From positions 1,947,742 to 2,011,741 of the forward strand of contig CAMGYJ010000008.1 in the NCBI GenBank assembly GCA_946122785.1: a stretch of DNA of 64,000 nucleotides. The letters run 5' to 3'. Under the pieces are notes generated by a model. That model was not told where the DNA came from. It saw nothing but the letters and a program-made list of their open reading frames with translations, and did not search any database. The stretch comes from Linum tenue. Lineage: Eukaryota > Streptophyta > Magnoliopsida > Malpighiales > Linaceae. Position 1 is the first letter of the stretch. Each line of letters starts with the position of its first letter. The position numbers were made by a program, and so were the translations under genes. Shown here piece by piece: positions 58,200-64,000 of the stretch.

Positions 58200-58951
58200 T
58201 GTAGAATTTGATGATGCGGAAGTACAAAAAAACACAGAACACGAGATTTTACGTGGTATCCTCGATCGATTGATTGATCGAGACTAATCCACGGTGAGCT
58301 CATAAGAGCTCACGACTGATCTCTTATTAGGATTACATCTTGACGGCTTGCTATCACACAAGTCGATAGCTAAGCTTATATAGATAAACTTAGGGTTAAA
58401 ACCCTAATCCAACGAATCAGACGAGGCCCAACAAGGCCCAATACTAACACGGTTTAAGTAACCGCAACACTCCCCCTCAAGCGAAGACATGAATGACAAG
58501 AATGTCAAGCTTGAAGAAGTAAACGTGAAGAACAAGCATGATGGCTTGAACCACAAAACTCGAGATGATAACATCTCAGACTAGGTTGATTGGAGACGAC
58601 TGACTCTCTCTGAACAACCTGATGATAGAGACGATTGACTGCGTCTCTTGAACTGGAACACACTTGGTACATCGCGGTCGACCTGAAGACTGAATTAGTC
58701 GACCGTCGTATGTTGACCTCCTATTCTCCCCCTCAAGCTGGAGCATGAACAACGTGAATGCCCAGCTTGAAAAACGATGAATGGTTGATATGTGCCCACT
58801 AACTCGAGTTGTTGGGAAGCGTGGTGGGCCCATAACCCACAGGTCTCTGGATCGTAACCAGGCTCTGATACCATGTCATGAACCAGTTGCTCCCAATAAC
58901 TCGAGTTGTTGGGAGAGGTTCAATCGGGGATCATATACCACAACACTAACA
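58200..58951 (-). mobile_element. TRIM-like retroelement inserted in HSP70 exon 1, 752 bp, with unlike LTRs
   Basis: The insertion has TG...CA ends and a perfect 5-bp duplication GCCAA (58195-58199, 58952-58956); removing it restores the HSP70 frame. Minus-strand order: 78-bp LTR (58951-58874) matching the TRIM at 56229-56306; tRNA-Met-complementary segment (58873-58815); an LTR-like fragment (58817-58801); two polypurine-like TTGAGGGGGAG segments (near 58736-58726 and 58480-58470); and a different terminal LTR of 270 bp (58469-58200) with its own TATATAAGC promoter. No coding. Confidence 0.9.
58815..58873 (+). other. 59-nt initiator tRNA-Met copy with CCA end
   Basis: On plus the segment carries the anticodon arm GTGGGCCCATAACCCAC with CAT, a T-arm-like stretch, the acceptor 3' strand GGCTCTGATA and a terminal CCA that is not gene-encoded in plants. 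It differs from plant initiator tRNA-Met (as I know it) at only about four positions. The D arm and the 5' end are missing, so it is not a working tRNA gene. The CCA abuts the LTR end at 58874. Confidence 0.85.
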
Positions 58952-61359
58952 GCCAACGACCAAGGAAACCGGACAACCCCTTCCTGTGTCGCCTTCTCCC
59001 CTGCCTCCGCCGGCTCCGAACGTCTCATCGGCGAAGCCGCCAAGAATCAGGCCACCCTCAACCCCCGCCGCACCATCTTCGACGTCAAGCGACTCATCGG
59101 CAAAAAATTCGACGACCCAGAAGTCCGAAACGACCTAAAATACCTGCCCTACCCCGTCGTGGAGAGAGATGGAAAGCCGTGCGTGGAACTGGAAGTTAAC
59201 GGCGAGATGAAAACTTTCACGCCGGAAGAAATAAGCGCCATGGTGCTGGGGAAAATGAAGGAGACGGCTGATTCGTACCTTGGGAAGCAAGTAACCAACG
59301 CCGTGGTCACTGTCCCGGCCTACTTCAATGACTCCCAGAGGCAAGCCACGAAGGACGCCGGCACTATCGCCGGCCTCAATGTTGTACGAATAATCAACGA
59401 GCCTACAGCGGCCGCCCTTGCGTACGGTGCGAAGCTAGATTCGAAGAGGAAGGTGAATATTCTTGTGTATGATTTAGGTGGCGGGACGTTCGACGTCAGT
59501 GTTTTGAAGATAGACGACGGCGTGTTTCAGGTACGTTTAACATGGAAAAGAAAACGATTGAAAACCTTTAACATGAAATTGAAAAACAGTTTTAATAAAC
59601 TCGAGAAAATTGACTACCACATTTTATTCGGTTTGATAATTAATTGAAAAGTCAAAGTAGGTTATAACAACACTTGTCAATTCTAGGTGCTTGCAACGGG
59701 AGGTGACACGCACCTTGGCGGTGGCGATTTCGACCAGAGAGTGATGGACTATTTTGTGGACTTGATCAAGAGAAAGTACAATAAGAATATCAGTGAAGAT
59801 CGTAAGGCTCTTGGAAAGCTGCGAAGGGAATGCGAGAGGGTGAAAAGGGTAATCTTATGAAACTCTAATTGTCGCAACAGTCTAGCTAATGTAAGTTTCT
59901 CATATTTTACTCTATACACTTCAATATCTACACTTAAATGGCTAATAGGTACTTAGCAGTCAAACACAAGCCAGGGTAGAGATTGATTCTTTAACAGAGG
60001 GGATGGACCTTTTGGAGCCACTAACTAGGGCGAGATTTGAAAATTTGAATCTGGATCTCTTCGAGAGGACACTAGAGGTGGTGAAGTCGACGATGGAGGA
60101 TGCAAAAGTCGAGAAGGGCCAGATTGACGAGATTGTATTGGTTGGAGGAAGCACTAGAATCCCTAAGATTAGAGAGATGCTGAAGAAGGAGTTTGATGGG
60201 AAGGAGCCAAGCAAAGGGATCAACCCTGATGAGGCCGTGGCTTATGGTGCTGCCGTCCAAGGAGCCATGCTCAGTAGCGACCAAGATGGACTTGGTAACT
60301 AATATTGGTTGCATTTTTTTTTATAATGATATAGTTTCTCGACTACTCCAAAGCGATTGGCTTCGACCTCGTGCATGCTTATTGCTTAGCTTCTTTGATG
60401 TTGAAGTAGGTTATAGTTTTCATTTTTTTTTTCCGAGTTCCATTTCTTTCACTTGATAAATTTCTATATTGGAACTGTAGGGTTTAGTTTATTTGACGTC
60501 ACTCCATTAAGTTTGGGGTCGAAGACTATAGGTGGTGTGATGTATGTAGTCGTGCCTAGAAACACTGTCATTCCTACAAAGATGTCAGGAGTATTTCACA
60601 CTGTTCATGACCAGCAAACTGTTCTGGACGTCGAGGTTAGTTTGATTGAATTTAAACTTAAAAGTGTATATATGAACCTGTTCAACGTTTACAGGGCTGG
60701 TTTGCACTTTGCATCCGGACTGTATATCTTCCTGGTAACATTAATTTCAATATGTCGTCACTACACACATATATGCTAACTATGACTGCAGGTGTTTCAA
60801 GGGGAAAGACCCCTGACCAAAGATTGTCTAGCACTAGGAAGTTTCAGACTAACTGGCATTACAGCAGCTCCAAGGTATGTACAATTGATTTTTTGTGGTT
60901 ATATTCCATGTCGATCGTGCACTCCCGAACAAGAGGATCAATCAACTGCACTATATTTTTGATTTTGTAGAGGAGTAACAACTGTCGAGGAGACATTCGA
61001 GGTTGATGCGGATGGGATACTAAGTGTTACTGCCAAGGAGATAGGAACCACCAATTCTAAATCCCTCACCATTACCAGCTACAAAGGGAATTTGAGCGAA
61101 GGGGAGGTTCAGAGGATGGTAAGAGAGGCGAAGGAGATGGCTGAGCATTGAGCAAGACCAAAAGGAAAAGGCGCGTATTGATGCTAGGAACCGCTTGGAG
61201 AGTGACATTTACGATGTGAACAAGGCATTGGGTGGTAAGGCTGAAGTTAAAATTGCCCTGAGGGAAGCTACGGATTGGTTGGATGAGAACGAGAATGCAT
61301 CCAAGCAAGACTACGAGGACAAAAGTCGGGAACTGGCATCTTTACGGGACCTGTATTGA

Positions 61360-63401
61360 TCAGCAGATCGGTTATGGAACCCTTAAAGAGATGCAGAGTT
61401 TTCTATTAGTATGTTTGTCTACTGTAGAGACAAGGTCGTCAGGCTTTCGATCTACCTCCAATGTTTCAACTTGTTTCTCTGACGATTGACGCTTGCTGTT
61501 TTAATTTAGTGAAAAGTGCTGCATGCACGGTCGCTTGTCCGTGCATCTCAGAGTCCACCTTTTTTATAATCTAATTGCGCTTTTGAAGTACTGGTTTAAT
61601 TATGTACTTAGTTAATTATTGTTCAACCATGTATAATATTGATAAATAACTAGCTAATAGTAAAACCTTATTGAAATGGGTAGAATGACCTCTTTTCCTA
61701 TTTCTCACCCGCCATTTACTAATACCGTGGTTTAGGAAACCGTACCAAACATCATACCAGATTCTTTTCTAGTAGGGTATTTTGTGGTATGATCGTTGAT
61801 CAACCATTTCGTACCGGTAATTATTGTTTTTCTAATAATAAAATATATTTTTTGTCAAAATATCGTGCCATCAAAATCAGGGTACCGTTTCGAAATAATA
61901 CCGAACAATAAATAAATAAAACTAATTAGAAAATTAATAGAAAAGTTAAACAATAATTATTTTTTATAAAAAAACTTACCTTGTTTATCATCTTCCTCGT
62001 TTCCTCCTCCTCGTGCAGCCTTTAATTCTGCCTTTCCCAATTTTTCATTCTTTCTCCTCTCTCTCTCTCTCTCTCACCCAACCATATCCTCACCAGATAG
62101 CAAACCAAATCTTAGCCCCCACCCCCAAACGCTCAAAGCCAAATTGAAAGCAGTCCCTACTCCCTAATCGAAAACTCTCATCTCTTTGTCGCCATTACCA
62201 GAACAAATCTGTTAATAATAAACCCTCTTTCTCGTTCATCTCGCCTTCTTACTGAACAGGAAGTCCGAAACCACCGCTGCTGCCCGCATGCAAGCTTTTT
62301 TCTATGCTTCTCCTGAAATCAGAGGCTTCCCCTGTTCCTCCCGATTGAACCGGTTGAACCGATCCGACTTCCTGTTCCATGACTAATACTAGTTTTGACC
62401 CTGGCTCGTTTACTATAATATTTTAAGCATTTGAGTATTTATCTTCATGAAAACATTTTTTTAAGTGTTGGTCGAATTTTTTACAATGACGATTGATAAC
62501 TCAATTCGTAGCAGTAAAGCAATAAGAAGAATCAATTTACTTAGAATTTGTAAACCTTCAAAAATATTGATGGGTGGGTTTGTCCCTATCGTAATTTCGT
62601 CCTGACCCGTTTTACCCGATTTAGTTGTCCTGTTTTGGGCGGGTCTGACTTTGTGACCGAACAATTTTTCGTTTGTTTATGTTTAAAAAAATGGATGTAT
62701 TTGTAATGCACATGGTTGTCACGCCGGTCGGCGTACCATCGGTTGTACCTGGTTCAACCGATACTGGTCATAAAACCGGCGTGACACCACCGGTATGACC
62801 GGCATGATCGATAGACGAATCTCTAAGTAAAATGACCTTATTTTAGTGAATTTAATTAATGAAATTTATTTTATTATTTATTTTGTGAGTATAAAAGTTA
62901 AATATTGATGCTATTTGTTGGATTCAAGTATAAATGTTTTGGCATTGACTTAAATGTCATGTTTAAAATTTAAATATGAGTATATATAATTTTATTTGTA
63001 ATATTGACCAGCATGAACGGGCACAAACCGATATGTGCCATTGGTCGAACCATTCCACTTGATAAACCGGCACATTGGCATAAACCGGTTTGAATTCACA
63101 AAGAGAAATTGGGAGCTCCCATGCACTAGCTATTATAGTTTGAGCCAAAAGTTAGAGATCATGCCCTTGATTTATAGTCTAGTTCCCTACAAAAATACAA
63201 AACTTAACTAGCATGATCATGTATATATGACGGACTATGTCAGTACTACTTAGTAATTACATTCAAAATTATTATAAATAATATATTATAATATAAAATA
63301 ATTAATAATAATATAATAATGACGCTCTCTTCACGTTTTCAATTTTGAATTCTTGTATGATAGAGGCTCTTATGCTCTGGCTCCAGGAACTGGTTACCTA
63401 A
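61360..63401. other. Non-coding interval downstream of HSP70
   Basis: No gene is seen. GGTACC/ACCGGT-type phrases at 61720-61910 and at 62715-63085 (GCCGGTCGG, AAACCGG in both orientations) suggest two old MITEs without clear ends. A CT repeat lies near 62055-62075. Confidence 0.45.
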
Positions 63402-63660
63402 CTTTAGAGTGAGTGCTACTGCTGTGTTAATTAATGACAGTTGCATAGAGATAATAAAACAGACCCAATAATTGTGTACATGTCAATTGTCATCCCAAAA
63501 GTTTACCATGATGTCAGGTAGGGGAGCCCAACCCAATTGGGCCGCTTGAGAAAACTAAACTCACATGGGCCCCAAAGTCCGGTGATTGAGTCTTGTTCAC
63601 TGTGCTGCTGGGTCGATATTAATTTCTAGGCCCAGTGGCATTGCTGCAAATAGTGGGCAC
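63402..63660 (+). repeat. Segmental duplication, copy B (partner 56393-56655)
   Basis: Direct repeat of copy A, about 7.0 kb downstream, ending at GTGGGCAC where a hAT MITE is inserted. Confidence 0.9.
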
Positions 63661-64000
63661 CAAGGTTATCAACCCGCGGGTTGATCCGGACCCGGTCGAG
63701 CTAGTGGGTTAAGGGTTAATGGGTCAACCGTTTTAGCCCGGTTTGGCCCGGAAATATAGAAAGAGTCATTATAATGTACTTATCCTCATAAATTATATCA
63801 AATCTTATCTAACATATGACTTAAAACATATAATATTACACCAAAATAACATATCGTACTTAGATCCAACATATAGTGAAAATTCACACACTTATATAAC
63901 ATAAATATTCAAATGTTCAACTTAGTATTCCAAAGATTGAGTTAGGCGAAAAAAAAAATTGGAAAATAGACGCATTTCGCAAACTAAAGAAAAAAAATGA
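63661..64000. mobile_element. hAT MITE, same family as 56897-57351, cut by the window edge
   Basis: It begins CAAGGTTATCAACCCGCGGG and matches the other copy in inverted orientation. The left flank GTGGGCAC (63653-63660) is the predicted 8-bp target. The end lies beyond the window. Confidence 0.85.

Larger units (their letters stand above)
58093..61359 (+). pseudogene. HSP70: HSP70, BiP-like chaperone gene, disrupted
   Basis: Exons: 58093-58199 plus 58957-59530 (one exon split by an insertion), 59687-59848, 59949-60294, 60481-60635, 60792-60874, 60971-61359. GT-AG introns are in phase. Motifs: GIDLGTTFSCVAV (phosphate loop 1), [25 protein letters not shown], then the substrate domain and part of the lid. 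HSP70s fold proteins using ATP. The body resembles ER BiP ([17 protein letters not shown] segments, many introns), but there is no signal peptide and no HDEL. Two lesions: the 752-bp insertion after codon 35 and a one-base shift giving TGA at 61149-61151, after which the lid continues in another frame to TGA 61357-61359. Probably a pseudogene. Confidence 0.88.

Noticed and set aside
58815..58873. A working initiator tRNA-Met gene
   Set aside because: The 5' acceptor strand and D arm are missing, and the CCA is present in the DNA directly against an LTR. It is a retroelement primer copy.
62698..63090. A MITE with ACCGG-rich arms
   Set aside because: Inverted phrases are present, but I could not find paired ends or a target duplication.

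Overview
This is a nuclear segment of a flowering plant, most likely a eudicot. The evidence is spliced plant-type genes (EXO70, a 2-oxoglutarate dioxygenase, an HSP70), plant retrotransposon families (Athila-like and chromovirus-like Ty3/gypsy, copia-type solo LTRs, TRIMs, a LINE), hAT and Tourist-type MITEs, a Mutator-like element, and an endogenous plant pararetrovirus (Caulimoviridae). The species cannot be named from the sequence. Most of the window is nested mobile DNA. Only the last ~15 kb carries host genes.

Layout. 1-2.4 kb: a gypsy LTR (minus) beside a decayed Athila-like 3' end. 2.4-3.5 kb: a telomere-like, AT-rich repeat. 3.5-16.8 kb: an endogenous pararetrovirus cluster. Copy 1 is nearly genome length and reads plus; a truncated copy 2 follows head-to-tail; a recombined copy 3 lies inverted. 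All are broken by stops, frameshifts and deletions, and copy 3 also carries a 782-bp solo LTR with a perfect AGGGG target duplication. 16.8-17.7 kb: a second copy of the flanking repeat. 17.7-22.9 kb: a gypsy element with a long decayed interior, holding a Tourist-like MITE. 23-31 kb: AT-rich non-coding DNA with Helitron-like termini and a family ending in TTTGCCGCCCGT-like sequence. 31.4-31.8 kb: a copia-type solo LTR. 32-45 kb: an Athila-type LTR and 3' region (minus) split by a 7.9-kb Mutator-like element. That element carries two convergent, apparently intact spliced genes: a plant mobile domain (PMD) protein (plus) and a MURA-type transposase (minus). 46.8-49 kb: a 5'-truncated LINE. 

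Host genes: a 2OG-Fe(II) dioxygenase lacking its first exon (49.3-50.0 kb), tail-to-tail with an intact single-exon EXO70 exocyst subunit (50.6-52.6 kb, minus), and a six-exon BiP-like HSP70 (58.1-61.4 kb). The HSP70 is disabled by a 752-bp TRIM-like insertion in exon 1 and by a late frameshift. hAT MITEs, a cluster of ~290-bp TRIMs and a ~7-kb-spaced duplication surround it.

The most unusual items are these. (1) The Mutator-like element has a PMD gene in the position where MuDR carries mudrB, and arms built of serial small palindromes. (2) The TRIM-like insertion in HSP70 carries a 59-nt copy of initiator tRNA-Met ending in CCA directly against its LTR, far longer than a normal primer site, and has two unlike LTRs within a perfect 5-bp target duplication. 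(3) The viral cluster is an inverted array that could be transcribed into double-stranded RNA.
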